Assembly: GCA_022841465.1 (NCBI GenBank)
Contig: JALHRL010000021.1
Coordinates: 13,679-74,695, forward strand
Reading direction: 5' to 3'
From: Bacteroidia bacterium
GTDB taxonomy: Bacteria; Bacteroidota; Bacteroidia; B-17B0; Aurantibacillaceae
DNA: 61,017 nt
Position 1 is the stretch's first letter. The number at the start of each line of letters is the position of its first letter. The translations under genes were made by a program, and so were the position numbers. Below are positions 25,778 through 34,623 of this stretch, in pieces. The notes under the pieces are model-generated. The model made no database searches. It saw only the letters and a program-made list of their open reading frames with translations, and had not been told where the DNA came from.

Positions 25778-27760
25778 TTAAATTTTTATACCTATTACAC
25801 ATACATCATCTACTTGGGCATGCGGACCACGCCAAGCTTCAAAAGTTTCATTTAGATATTTCTGTTGCTCATAAGCCTTTAAATCAGAAATATTTACAAG
25901 CAGTTTCTTAAAGTTTTTTGTCATAAATTTTTTACCATCTACACCACCAAATTGATCTGCATAACCATCGGTTGCTAAACAAATAAAATCTCCCGGTTGC
26001 AAACTAATTTCATGTTCTTCAAATTTATGATTTAAAGAAGTATATCCGCCAATTGCGTATTTTGTTGCCTTTTGTTCTATTACTTCCTTTTCTCTAACAA
26101 TAAACAACGATCGGTTTGCACCGGAATACCATAATTTAGATTCTATTAAATTCAGTTTAATTAAAGCTATGTCCATCCCATCTTGTTGTTTACTTTTTTG
26201 AGAATTTTGCTTTAATGAATTCTTAATTTGATTATTTAATTCACTAAGCATTTCGCCGGGTGAGCTTAACTTTTTTTCAACGTGCAGTTGATTTAAAGCA
26301 TTAATGCCCACCATGCTCATTAAAGCTCCGGGCACACCATGTCCGGTACAATCAGCGCAAGCAATAAGTGCTTCACTTTTGTTTTTTGCAATGTTTATCC
26401 AATAAAAATCGCCGCTAACAACATCCTTGGGTTTATATAAAACAAACGACTCTTTTACAAAATCATTTAAAAAATCAATTTCGGGTAAAAAAACGGTTTG
26501 TATACCTTTTGCGTATTCTATACTTTGTTCAATTTCAAGTTTCTTTTCGCTTATTATTTTATTTTGCTCTGCCAATTTCAAATTGCTGTTATGTTTTAAT
26601 TTATTTTGACGGAACAACAAATAGGCTAAACCCACAAAAAGCAAACCAATTGCCGTAAGTGCGTATATAAATAATGTTTTTCGTTTGCTTTTTAACTCAT
26701 TAATTTCATTTGCCTGTTTTAATTGCATTAAATCTGCCTCTGATTTTTCAAACTTAAAACCTAGCTCTAAATTATTTACCGAAGTTGTATGAAGCTCTTT
26801 ACTAGTATTAAGAACGATGGCGTGATACTCCTCTTTAAACTTTAAAGCTTCTTTATAATTGCCGGCATCTTCATAGTAAGAAGCCAGAGATCCGCTAATA
26901 TCTTTTATTTCTGCAATTACTTTGGTTCTTGTAAAATAATTATATGCAATTAAATACTTCGCAAGTGCTTCTTTCTTTTTACCTAAACCATATTCACAAA
27001 TTCCAATATGATATACGCAATGGACTATTCGTGAAGAATCACTAGCAATCAATTCTAATGTTTTATTATAATAAAATATAGCTGAGTTATAATCTTTAGC
27101 ATACTCAAACAATTGGCCCATGTTTAAATAAAATGCCCCTGCTCGGTTTTGTAGCTTTAATTCCTTTATTAAATCAATTCCTCTAATAAAATACTTAATA
27201 GAAGAATCAAAATACATTTTATCGTCACTTCTATGAAAACGAGTAGAATAAAAATTTGCAATGGCATTGTAATTTTGTAAGCGTAAAAAATTATATTTAT
27301 TCTGTTCGCTAATTTTAATGGAGGTATAAATATACTTTACGTCTTCAAAACTTTCTTGTTCTATAGCGGCAACCCAACCTAGGTTATAGCAAGAAAATGC
27401 ATATAACTTCAAGTCTTTTATAGAATCACTTAACTTATAAGCCTTATAATAATTTAGAAATGATTTGTTGAAGTTTGTAAGGCCAAAATGCAAATCACCC
27501 ATTCTGTTATATACCCTAACCTGATGTTTAAAAAGCTTTAATTGTTTTGAAAGTTCCAGTGCTTTATTTAAGTGTTTAATGGCGTCGTATGCATTTGTAT
27601 CGGCAACCAACATTGCTAACTGAATAATATTCTCCACCTTAACAGAATCATCTTTATCTACTTCAATTGTTTTTTGTAAATCTAAAGCAGTTTTATTGTT
27701 TTGACTATTAAGCTTAAATAATGTTACACAAATAAATAATATTAAAGTAAATATTCTCAT
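25778..27760 (-). CDS. TPR-containing transmembrane SpoIIE/PP2C-type phosphatase
   Basis: The 660-residue protein has a signal peptide, an extracytoplasmic TPR array (about 35-345), one membrane helix (about 362-385), a coiled coil (about 388-415) and a cytoplasmic SpoIIE-like PP2C phosphatase domain (about 420-660). Metal-binding motifs are visible: DVVSGDFYW, ADCTGHGVPGALMSMVG, and the late DFICLATDGYADQFGG and DDVCVIGIKI segments. It should dephosphorylate serine/threonine residues on a partner such as an anti-sigma-factor antagonist or another regulator in response to a signal sensed by the TPR part. No STAS or anti-sigma gene is adjacent, so the substrate is unknown. The gene starts 2 bp after the VOC gene and is probably co-transcribed with it. 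Confidence 0.85.
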   Translation of the reverse strand: MRIFTLILFICVTLFKLNSQNNKTALDLQKTIEVDKDDSVKVENIIQLAMLVADTNAYDAIKHLNKALELSKQLKLFKHQVRVYNRMGDLHFGLTNFNKSFLNYYKAYKLSDSIKDLKLYAFSCYNLGWVAAIEQESFEDVKYIYTSIKISEQNKYNFLRLQNYNAIANFYSTRFHRSDDKMYFDSSIKYFIRGIDLIKELKLQNRAGAFYLNMGQLFEYAKDYNSAIFYYNKTLELIASDSSRIVHCVYHIGICEYGLGKKKEALAKYLIAYNYFTRTKVIAEIKDISGSLASYYEDAGNYKEALKFKEEYHAIVLNTSKELHTTSVNNLELGFKFEKSEADLMQLKQANEINELKSKRKTLFIYALTAIGLLFVGLAYLLFRQNKLKHNSNLKLAEQNKIISEKKLEIEQSIEYAKGIQTVFLPEIDFLNDFVKESFVLYKPKDVVSGDFYWINIAKNKSEALIACADCTGHGVPGALMSMVGINALNQLHVEKKLSSPGEMLSELNNQIKNSLKQNSQKSKQQDGMDIALIKLNLIESKLWYSGANRSLFIVREKEVIEQKATKYAIGGYTSLNHKFEEHEISLQPGDFICLATDGYADQFGGVDGKKFMTKNFKKLLVNISDLKAYEQQKYLNETFEAWRGPHAQVDDVCVIGIKI

Positions 27761-27762
27761 TC

Positions 27763-28821
27763 CTAATCTTTCACTCTATTAAATTTAAGTGCCTTTAACA
27801 TCCATTCCGGCAATGGTTTCTCGGGCTTGCGTTTTCTTAAATCTAAATACCAGCCAAGTTTTTTAAGTATTGGTATTTTTTTTGTTTCCACAAATTCAAT
27901 TAATGTTCCATCGGGGTCTTCTACATACGTAAAATGCCCTGCGGCTTCGCCCATTTCAAAACCAGAACCACCATCAACTGTAAAAGGGTGTCCGTTTTTT
28001 TCACATGTCTCTTTTAATGCTTGCATATTTTTAATATCAAAACATAAATGAATAAAACCTAAATCACCCCAAAATCTGTTTTCAAATATTTTGCGGGGCT
28101 GATAATTTTTTGTTTCAATAAGCTCTATATAAGTTTTCCCTAATAATTTAGAAAACGGCCCTACTCTAGCTTCACTATGCGTTATAACAACTCTTCTTGC
28201 TTTGCTTTCGCCACCGGGCAAACCTTTTAAATCTTCAAAACTTTCTTCTTTGTCAAATACAATTTTATTGTACCCAAGTATATTTTTATAAAAGGCAATG
28301 GCTTTATCTGCATCTTTAACACCAATCATCATTCCAACTGGTCCGCCCGTATTTAATTTTCCTTCACCAAACCAAACATCATCTTCTATTACTTCAAAAT
28401 TATTTCCATATGGGTCTTCCACAAAAAAGTGTTTTTTACCATAGGGAGTTAAATTAATTTCTGACAAAAGTTTTGCTCCCTTTTCTTTTAAATGCAAAAA
28501 TGATTTTTGAATATTATCTGTTTTTATTTTAGCGCAAAACAAGCCAATATCTCCCATTACCGGTTTAAATGCGCAAGGCTGTGGAGTTCGGCTGGTGTAT
28601 TGCCAAATTTCAAAACCACCTCCTCCTTTTAGGTTTATGGCCAAAATTGCATGTCGTTTATGGGGTTTACCACCCGTATAAGGCAACATTAAATTTGCCT
28701 CGGCGGCTTCTTCAAAAATAGGAATATCCATTCCAAAATTGTGGCGATACCATTTAAATGCCTCGTGTACGTTAGGTATACCAATACCTATTTGCTGTAT
28801 TCCGGAAATTATATATGACAT
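27763..28821 (-). CDS. Double-domain VOC (glyoxalase/dioxygenase-fold) protein
   Basis: The 352-residue protein contains two vicinal-oxygen-chelate halves (about 5-150 and 160-315) plus a short basic tail. The first half has GIQQIGIGIPNVHEAFKWY and ends VEDPYGNNFEVIE; the second has MMIGVKDADKAIAFYKNILG and ends VEDPDGTLIEFVET. The glutamates and histidines at these strand ends are in the metal-ligand positions of glyoxalase and extradiol dioxygenase relatives, so a metal-dependent lyase or dioxygenase is plausible, but the substrate is unknown. I chose ATG at 28821 rather than the in-frame TTG at 28830 because the TTG is part of a TAnnTTTG promoter box. The gene leads an operon with the SpoIIE phosphatase. 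Confidence 0.75.
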   Translation of the reverse strand: MSYIISGIQQIGIGIPNVHEAFKWYRHNFGMDIPIFEEAAEANLMLPYTGGKPHKRHAILAINLKGGGGFEIWQYTSRTPQPCAFKPVMGDIGLFCAKIKTDNIQKSFLHLKEKGAKLLSEINLTPYGKKHFFVEDPYGNNFEVIEDDVWFGEGKLNTGGPVGMMIGVKDADKAIAFYKNILGYNKIVFDKEESFEDLKGLPGGESKARRVVITHSEARVGPFSKLLGKTYIELIETKNYQPRKIFENRFWGDLGFIHLCFDIKNMQALKETCEKNGHPFTVDGGSGFEMGEAAGHFTYVEDPDGTLIEFVETKKIPILKKLGWYLDLRKRKPEKPLPEWMLKALKFNRVKD

Positions 28822-28827
28822 AGTTAA

Positions 28828-28835
28828 CAAATGTA
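28828..28835 (-). promoter_or_regulatory. -7 promoter box of the VOC-phosphatase operon
   Basis: The minus strand reads TACATTTG, an exact TAnnTTTG match, ending 6 nt before the ATG at 28821. Its last three bases form the TTG that would otherwise be taken as the start. Confidence 0.55.
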
Positions 28836-28936
28836 TAAAGAAGTAGCAAGATATAAATTAAATTTATTTAGATTTTCCGATTTTATTAAGACAACTTCCC
28901 GCCTGCAGTTTCTTAAAACCAAAATTTTACTGTAAA

Positions 28937-30796
28937 TTATTTAACTATAATCTTTTTGCTATAAAGCTTATTCAAAGAAGAAGCAACAACTAGGTAAGTT
29001 CCGGTAGGAAGTTTATTCTCTAAATCTATAGCCACAATTTCTTCATTGTTTTGCGAAAGCATTACTTTAGAATAACATTCTTTTCCGCTTACATCTCTTA
29101 AAAGAACAAGCACTTCTTTATTTTCAAAACCTTTTAAACTTATTGAAAAATTTCCATTATTCGGATTAGGATAAACATTTACACCTTGTTCATCAAAATG
29201 GTAATTTACGGCAACAATTTTAGAATAAGTAAACTTTCCATTAATATCTGTTTGTTTTAACCTGTAATAAGAAATTCCATCAAATGGTGAAAAATCTGTT
29301 TCAGAATATTCAAGCGTTACATTGCTATTACTCGAACCTTTTACAATACTTAAGGTTTCAAAAGCAACTGCATCTTTTGATTTCTCCACAGTAAAATAAT
29401 CGTTCATTTTTTCAGAAGCTGTTCGCCAAAAAATATTCACTTTGTCTGTATTTCTTATTGCATTAAATCCTACTAATTCAATTGGTAGAGGGCTTGCTAA
29501 ATGATTTTTTGAGCCAATGGTGTAATAACCATCGTTAACAAGGTCTATGCCATTAAACAAAACCTTATCCCCCGAGATAGCGGAAGCGGTTGCCAATTCT
29601 GTCCAATTTCCACTTTGCCCTGAACGATAAAGTAAAACATAATTTGCAGCAGGTGCAGCCAAAACATTACCAATTCCTCCGTCGCTCATATCAAATTCAA
29701 TATTTGTATTAATGTTTGAAGAAGTGTTTGTAACGTCAATATACCAGATGCGCGACCAGCGAGAATTGTTAGGCCCTGTCATTCCTCCTACATCGGTAAA
29801 TATTTGTGTATTTGTAAACGAAGCATGACCTGCAAGAACATAATCAGTATTATCTAACCCAATACCCGTTGTGCTTATTCCTAATCCACCACATATTGAT
29901 GCAGAAAAAGAAGGATTACTTCCGGTACTTTCCATTCCAACACCTGCTACTTCGTAATCGTAATTACCGTTGCTAACCTCATCACCTAAATACTTATCAT
30001 TTATACTTAAAGAAATATCATATTTAGAAGACAAGTAATTATTTACAATAATTCTTTGTGCGTCATTTAAACTGGTTGTGTACGTTATTATTTCAGCCAT
30101 ATAACCCCCAAATGGTCTTCCGTCTGTTAAATGTGTGGAACCAATTATTAGTGGGGAATTATTGTCGGGAATTAACGTATTGGTTTCTGCTGATGTAATT
30201 TCCAATGTTTCGCCGGTATACAATCTGGCTCTTTGATTTAACGCTAATGTTCCATTATAGTATGCATTAAAAATATAATTTGTGTTTGTAGTATATTGTG
30301 TAGTTGTATTAAAGCGGTTGTTGTTGGTTTGTAAATCTAAATACAACCTTTTGTTAGAAAACAAAAACAGCATAAATGATTGATCAACTCCAACATTTAC
30401 TCTTTTAGAAATAATTGATCTTGCTTCATTGTCAATATTTTGCATACGCACCACTGTAAAAAAAGTGTAACCCGAAGTATTATCTAAACTTGGCGAATCT
30501 GGGCCTACTAATTTATCGTTGGTTGTAGCAGTATTATCAAAACGAATAGCAGGCATGCCATTCATTAAATTAGTGGCAAAAGATGGTTGTTGTGTGGCCA
30601 CTGTTTGTGTAACATTAATTGCATTTCCAGATTGATCGTTCCAAAAAGAAATAGGTGCGTTATTTGTTGTGCTGGATGTTCCGGCATCGGCCTTTAACCA
30701 TAATACATTGTTGTTAGAGCTTCCAACACCCGCCGGTCCTGTTTGTCCATAAACACTTATTGTTAAACAAAAAAATAAAAGTAACTGCTTTATCAT
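28937..30796 (-). CDS. T9SS-secreted protein with LamG-like N-terminal region
   Basis: The product (619 aa) has a signal peptide (IKQLLLFFCLTISVYGQ), a concanavalin/LamG-like beta-sandwich (about 20-255, containing VLWLKADAG and GGYMAEIITY), a second beta-rich region (about 265-420), the LPIELVGFNA hinge typical of T9SS cargo, a fibronectin-III-like domain (NDYFTVEKSKD ... YYRLKQTDINGKF), and a type A sorting domain (VYPNPNNGNFSIS ... SKKIIVK). It should be surface-attached or released; the LamG-like part suggests carbohydrate binding. The start is placed at ATG 30796 rather than TTG 30829 because a perfect TAnnTTTG box lies between them and the signal peptide begins at the ATG. The tail closely resembles that of the small protein upstream. 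Confidence 0.8.
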   Translation of the reverse strand: MIKQLLLFFCLTISVYGQTGPAGVGSSNNNVLWLKADAGTSSTTNNAPISFWNDQSGNAINVTQTVATQQPSFATNLMNGMPAIRFDNTATTNDKLVGPDSPSLDNTSGYTFFTVVRMQNIDNEARSIISKRVNVGVDQSFMLFLFSNKRLYLDLQTNNNRFNTTTQYTTNTNYIFNAYYNGTLALNQRARLYTGETLEITSAETNTLIPDNNSPLIIGSTHLTDGRPFGGYMAEIITYTTSLNDAQRIIVNNYLSSKYDISLSINDKYLGDEVSNGNYDYEVAGVGMESTGSNPSFSASICGGLGISTTGIGLDNTDYVLAGHASFTNTQIFTDVGGMTGPNNSRWSRIWYIDVTNTSSNINTNIEFDMSDGGIGNVLAAPAANYVLLYRSGQSGNWTELATASAISGDKVLFNGIDLVNDGYYTIGSKNHLASPLPIELVGFNAIRNTDKVNIFWRTASEKMNDYFTVEKSKDAVAFETLSIVKGSSNSNVTLEYSETDFSPFDGISYYRLKQTDINGKFTYSKIVAVNYHFDEQGVNVYPNPNNGNFSISLKGFENKEVLVLLRDVSGKECYSKVMLSQNNEEIVAIDLENKLPTGTYLVVASSLNKLYSKKIIVK

Positions 30797-30804
30797 GACA
30801 CAAA

Positions 30805-30812
30805 CAAATTTA
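30805..30812 (-). promoter_or_regulatory. -7 promoter box of the LamG-like T9SS gene
   Basis: The minus strand reads TAAATTTG, an exact TAnnTTTG match, ending 8 nt before the ATG at 30796. It decides against the upstream TTG at 30829. The rest of the 188-bp gap to the next gene shows only a weak imperfect inverted repeat (CTTGATT/AATCGAG). Confidence 0.5.
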
Positions 30813-31017
30813 CTTAATTTTTTATTCAAAGGATAAAAATAAGAATTGAAAAGTAATGCAATCTTGATTTTTAGAATCGAGCAAAGAAAAATAATTGTAC
30901 AAGCCTTTTACTTACGATGTGTATTAATGATTACAGATATGCTGTGATAAACCTAGTCTTGAGAGGATCACACGTTTGTAATGGCTTTAAAATGGAATAA
31001 TTAAATTAAATTGGAAT

Positions 31018-31677
31018 TTACTTAATTACAATTTTACAACTGTATAGGGCATTTAAAGATGAGCCTATTACCAAATAAGTGCCGGGAACAAGTTTTCCTT
31101 CGGTATCTATGGCAACAATATCTTCATTTTCCTGCTTTAAAAACACTTTTGAGTAGCACTCTTGCCCTGCTGAATTTCGTATTAAAACCAACACTTTTTT
31201 GTTTTCAAAAGGAGTTAAATCCAAATTAAACTTTCCGCTATTTGGATTAGGGAATGCATTTAAACTGCTGTTGTTAACATTAAAACGATAATTTACAGGA
31301 ACTTTGTTTGAATAAATAGTTTGGCCCTTATTATCTGTTAACTTTAAACGGTAAAAAGAAATTCCTTCAAAGGGATTAAAATCCGTTTCGTTATAATTTA
31401 CCATTGATGAACTTGAACTAGATCCTTTTACTATTGCAACCGTTTCAAAATTCACTCCGTCTTTCGATTTTTCAACAGTAAAATAATCATTGTTTAACTC
31501 AGCACTGGTGTTCCAATTTATCATCACCCAATTACCGTTCATTATGGCATTAAAATCCGTCATATCCACCTTTGAAGTGCTATCCGGCTCATTAAAATAA
31601 ATCTTAGATGCAATGGCCTCGTTGCCGCTAAATAAAATGTACGCTGCAACGGTTAAAAAAATAAATTGTGTTTTCAT
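31018..31677 (-). CDS. Small T9SS protein consisting of a Fn3-like domain and sorting tail
   Basis: The 219-residue protein has its own signal peptide (ending about SGNEAIAS), a single fibronectin-III-like domain (NDYFTVEKSKDGVNFET ... FYRLKLTDNKGQ) and a type A T9SS sorting domain (AFPNPNSGKFNLD ... LYSCKIVIK). It has no cargo domain in front of the Fn3-like hinge. Residues 50-219 align closely, almost without gaps, with the last 170 residues of the neighbouring 619-aa protein, including NDYFTVEKSKD and ECYSKV. It therefore looks like a partial duplicate that retained or acquired a signal peptide. A near-consensus box TAAATTTA lies at 31693-31700 on the same strand. Whether the product is functional is unknown. 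Confidence 0.72.
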   Translation of the reverse strand: MKTQFIFLTVAAYILFSGNEAIASKIYFNEPDSTSKVDMTDFNAIMNGNWVMINWNTSAELNNDYFTVEKSKDGVNFETVAIVKGSSSSSSMVNYNETDFNPFEGISFYRLKLTDNKGQTIYSNKVPVNYRFNVNNSSLNAFPNPNSGKFNLDLTPFENKKVLVLIRNSAGQECYSKVFLKQENEDIVAIDTEGKLVPGTYLVIGSSLNALYSCKIVIK

Positions 31678-31786
31678 GGCGTTTGAGTAATATAAATTTA
31701 GACATTTAAAATTATAATATCAAGGGTTTTTTAGTTAATAACTAACACTTTTGTTTAATTAATTCTATTAGTATCACCTAAATATT

Positions 31787-31794
31787 TAAATTTG
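31787..31794 (+). promoter_or_regulatory. -7 promoter box of kbl
   Basis: The sequence TAAATTTG matches TAnnTTTG exactly. Its last base is the first base of a GTG that is in frame with kbl, so that GTG cannot be the start if this promoter is used. The ATG at 31815 lies 20 nt after the box. Confidence 0.55.
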
Positions 31795-31814
31795 TGGCCA
31801 TAAAAAACACCCCT

Positions 31815-33002
31815 ATGTACGGACAATTAAAAGACCAGCTCAACCAAACCCTAAAGGAAATCGACGAAAACGGACTTTTTAAGCGCGAACGCGTTATTAC
31901 CACCCCAATGGACGCCATTGTGAAGGTGAATGGTAAAGAAGTAGTTATTTTTTGTGCGAATAATTATTTAGGGCTTTCATCACACCCAAAAGTTATTGAA
32001 GGGGCTAAAAAAACTTTAGATTCTCATGGTTATGGTATGAGCAGTGTGCGCTTTATTTGCGGAACCCAAGATATTCATAAAGAGCTGGAGAAAAAAATTG
32101 CTGAATTTTTAGGTACAGAAGATACTATTTTGTACGCAGCTGCATTTGACGCCAACGGCGGAGTTTTTGAACCTTTATTTGATGAAAACGATGCTATTAT
32201 AAGTGATGAATTAAATCATGCTTCTATTATTGATGGTGTTAGATTATGCAAAGCACAGCGCTATCGTTACAAAAATTGTGACATGGCTGATTTAGAAGAA
32301 CAATTAAAAAAAGCACAAGCGCAACGAAACAGAATAATTGTAACAGACGGCGTATTTAGTATGGATGGCTTTGTGGCTCCCTTAGATAAAATATGTGAAC
32401 TAGCCGAAAAATATAATGCATTGGTAATGGTGGATGAAAGCCATGCCTCCGGATTTATTGGAAAAACTGGACGAGGAAGTATAGAATTAAAAAATGTAAT
32501 TGGAAAAATAGATATAGTAACCGGAACTTTAGGAAAAGCATTAGGTGGTGCAATGGGCGGATTTACCAGCGGAAGAAAAGAAATTATTGAAATGCTTAGA
32601 CAGCGCTCGCGCCCATATTTATTTAGCAATTCATTAGCGCCGCATATTGTTGGTGCCAGTATTGCAGTATTTGATTTGCTTAGTAAAACCACTGAATTAC
32701 GAGATAAATTAGAGTGGAACGTAAATTACTTTAAAAAAGGAATTAAAGAAGCAGGATTTGATATTAGAGAAGGCGATAGTGCTATTGTTCCGGTAATGTT
32801 ATACGATGCAAAACTTTCTCAAACATTTGCAGACAAGTTGTTACAAGAAGGAATTTATGTAATTGGATTCTTTTATCCGGTGGTTCCAAAAGATAAAGCG
32901 CGCATTCGGGTGCAATTAAGTGCCGCGCACGAAAAAGAACATCTAGATAAAGCAATTGCTGCATTTACAAAAGTTGGTAAAGAATTAGGGGTTATTAAAT
33001 AG
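31815..33002 (+). CDS. kbl: Glycine C-acetyltransferase (2-amino-3-ketobutyrate CoA ligase)
   Basis: This 395-residue PLP enzyme cleaves 2-amino-3-oxobutanoate with CoA to glycine and acetyl-CoA, the second step of threonine catabolism. It shows the alpha-oxoamine synthase signatures: NYLGLSSHP, the [16 protein letters not shown] segment shared with E. coli Kbl, [29 protein letters not shown], and [14 protein letters not shown] with the Schiff-base lysine (Lys241). I placed the start at ATG 31815 because the N-terminus then aligns residue for residue with E. coli Kbl (23 residues up to the GLFK motif), and because the in-frame GTG at 31794 overlaps the promoter box. The partner threonine dehydrogenase is not adjacent. 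The gene is convergent with the 2H phosphoesterase gene, 7 bp apart. Confidence 0.92.
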   Translation: MYGQLKDQLNQTLKEIDENGLFKRERVITTPMDAIVKVNGKEVVIFCANNYLGLSSHPKVIEGAKKTLDSHGYGMSSVRFICGTQDIHKELEKKIAEFLGTEDTILYAAAFDANGGVFEPLFDENDAIISDELNHASIIDGVRLCKAQRYRYKNCDMADLEEQLKKAQAQRNRIIVTDGVFSMDGFVAPLDKICELAEKYNALVMVDESHASGFIGKTGRGSIELKNVIGKIDIVTGTLGKALGGAMGGFTSGRKEIIEMLRQRSRPYLFSNSLAPHIVGASIAVFDLLSKTTELRDKLEWNVNYFKKGIKEAGFDIREGDSAIVPVMLYDAKLSQTFADKLLQEGIYVIGFFYPVVPKDKARIRVQLSAAHEKEHLDKAIAAFTKVGKELGVIK

Positions 33003-33009
33003 CCTCTAA

Positions 33010-33543
33010 TTACTTTTCAAAAAACCTTATTTCTTTCCAAACAGTTTCCAGTTTTAATAAACTAAATCCGGAATACTGAAAAGTAAAATCCAATTTTCTG
33101 TTTTTAAATTCGCTCCAAACTTCTTCAAATTTATTCTTCTTCAAATCACGAAAAGCAATGGTCACATGGGGATGAAAACCGCGCATATCTCCGGTTTCAT
33201 TATACAATTTTAAATTTTTATGTGCGTACCATTTTAATTCGTTTTGCAGTTTGTATAATTCGTCGTTCTGCAAAACATCAACATAAACAACGCGCGGAAT
33301 AAAACAATTAAAATTCGCTAATTGAATTTCAAATTCCTTTTCCCACTTAAACATTTTAATTCTCTCAATCAAGTCCTCTTCTCTTTCTTCTTTCCATTCA
33401 AATGGGCGATGCAACGTTATATGTGCCGGACTGCGTAAAGCGCCACGCAGGTTAAATTGTGTGAAAAGTTGTTGCTTTAATTCTTCAACCGTAGTAATAA
33501 CGGGCTCTGGAAGCACTATTGCTATAAAATACTTTTTGTTCAA
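33010..33543 (-). CDS. 2H phosphoesterase of the 2'-5' RNA ligase (LigT/ThpR) family
   Basis: The 177-residue protein carries the two HxT motifs that define 2H phosphoesterases: HITLH (His41, Thr43) and HPHVTIAF (His126, Thr128). Spacing and total length match the bacterial LigT-like family, which opens 2',3'-cyclic phosphates or related bonds in RNA or nucleotides. The true substrate in Bacteroidota is not established. The start is TTG at 33543: the conserved KKYFIAIVLPEP strand begins right there, no ATG is available, and a perfect TAnnTTTG box ends 5 nt upstream. It is divergent from the nucleotidyltransferase operon, sharing a 69-bp control region, and convergent with kbl. Confidence 0.82.
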   Translation of the reverse strand: MNKKYFIAIVLPEPVITTVEELKQQLFTQFNLRGALRSPAHITLHRPFEWKEEREEDLIERIKMFKWEKEFEIQLANFNCFIPRVVYVDVLQNDELYKLQNELKWYAHKNLKLYNETGDMRGFHPHVTIAFRDLKKNKFEEVWSEFKNRKLDFTFQYSGFSLLKLETVWKEIRFFEK

Positions 33544-33548
33544 ATGTG

Positions 33549-33556
33549 CAAAGTTA
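33549..33556 (-). promoter_or_regulatory. -7 promoter box of the 2H phosphoesterase gene
   Basis: The minus strand reads TAACTTTG, an exact TAnnTTTG match, ending 5 nt before the TTG start at 33543. The transcript would be leaderless or nearly so. Confidence 0.55.
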
Positions 33557-33583
33557 TAAACCCCTAAAATCAGTAATTTATTT

Positions 33584-33591
33584 TAAATTTG
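33584..33591 (+). promoter_or_regulatory. -7 promoter box of the nucleotidyltransferase-EnvC operon
   Basis: TAAATTTG matches TAnnTTTG exactly and lies 21 nt before the ATG at 33613. It overlaps the TTG at 33589 that would extend the gene upstream, so that start is unlikely. The spacing mirrors kbl. Confidence 0.55.
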
Positions 33592-33612
33592 TGTGATTAT
33601 TATAATTCATTT

Positions 33613-34623
33613 ATGCAAATTATTATTCCAATGGCAGGCAAAGGCAAACGTATGCGTCCGCATACATTAACCACAGCTAAACCATTAATTCCTGTTGGAG
33701 GTAAACCAATTGTACAACGCTTAGTTGAAGATATAACCAAAGTTTGTGGCGAAAAGGTGCAAGAAATAGCTTTTATAATTGCGCCCGACATGGGTTCTGA
33801 AATTGAACAAAATTTAATTAAAGTTGCCGAAACACAAGGAGCAAAAGGCACTATACATTACCAAAAAGAAGCCTTAGGTACTGCGCATGCTATTATGTGT
33901 GCCAAAGATTCGTTGAAAGGAAAAACAGTAGTTGCATTTGCAGATACTCTTTTTAAAGCCGATTTTGTAATGGACACTAATCAGGAAGGTGTTATTTGGG
34001 TTCAAAAAATTAACGACCCTAAGCAATTTGGTGTTGTAAAACTAAACAAGGATAATGTAATTACCGATTTTATTGAAAAACCTCAACAATTTGTTAGCGA
34101 TTTAGCAATTATAGGAATTTACTACTTTAAGGATGGAGAAAATCTAAAAAAAGAATTACAATACTTGTTAGATAATAAAATTATGGAAAAGGGAGAATAC
34201 CAATTAACCAATGCTTTAGAAAACATGAAGCAAAAAGGTTTAAAATTTACTCCCGGTCAAGTAACAGAATGGTTAGATTGTGGCAATAAAGATGCAACTG
34301 TTTACACCAACCAACGTGTATTAGAGTTTGACAAGAACAAGCAGGAATTAGTAAGCAAAAATATTTCTTCAACAAACAGCGTTATTATTCCGCCTTGTTA
34401 TATTGGTGAAGGTGTAGAAATTATTAACTCCATAATTGGTCCGCATGCCAGTATAGGTGCAAATTCAAAAATTACTAACTCTGTAATTTCTAATTCAATT
34501 ATACAAACCGAAACTAAAATTAGTAATACGTGTTTAGCAAACAGCATGGTTGGCATTGGTGCAGAAGTGAAAGGAATAACAAAAGATTTAAGCATTAGCG
34601 ATTACACACAAATTATTGTATAA
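33613..34623 (+). CDS. Sugar-phosphate nucleotidyltransferase (NTP_transferase, GlmU/RmlA-like)
   Basis: The 336-residue protein opens with IIIPMAGKGKRMRPHT and KPLIPVGGKPIVQRLVEDI, the signature of sugar-1-phosphate nucleotidyltransferases. The GTAHAIMCA and EWLDCGNKDATVYTN segments are the sugar- and metal-binding parts. The C-terminal 75 residues contain hexapeptide-like turns (GVEIINSIIGPHASIGANSK ...), a short left-handed beta-helix. It should make an NDP-sugar for envelope glycan synthesis, though the sugar cannot be told from sequence. It is the first gene of a four-gene unit (nucleotidyltransferase, TPR lipoprotein, DUF4292, EnvC-like) whose members overlap or nearly overlap. This order is widespread in Bacteroidota, often with dut upstream; here dut is absent. 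Confidence 0.87.
   Translation: MQIIIPMAGKGKRMRPHTLTTAKPLIPVGGKPIVQRLVEDITKVCGEKVQEIAFIIAPDMGSEIEQNLIKVAETQGAKGTIHYQKEALGTAHAIMCAKDSLKGKTVVAFADTLFKADFVMDTNQEGVIWVQKINDPKQFGVVKLNKDNVITDFIEKPQQFVSDLAIIGIYYFKDGENLKKELQYLLDNKIMEKGEYQLTNALENMKQKGLKFTPGQVTEWLDCGNKDATVYTNQRVLEFDKNKQELVSKNISSTNSVIIPPCYIGEGVEIINSIIGPHASIGANSKITNSVISNSIIQTETKISNTCLANSMVGIGAEVKGITKDLSISDYTQIIV

Noticed and set aside
30830-31017. tRNA or small RNA in the gap between the two T9SS genes
   Set aside because: No cloverleaf or strong hairpin could be drawn; only a weak 7-bp imperfect inverted repeat is present.
32267-32692. 141-codon antisense ORF in kbl
   Set aside because: It is embedded in a highly conserved enzyme gene and has no recognisable domain.
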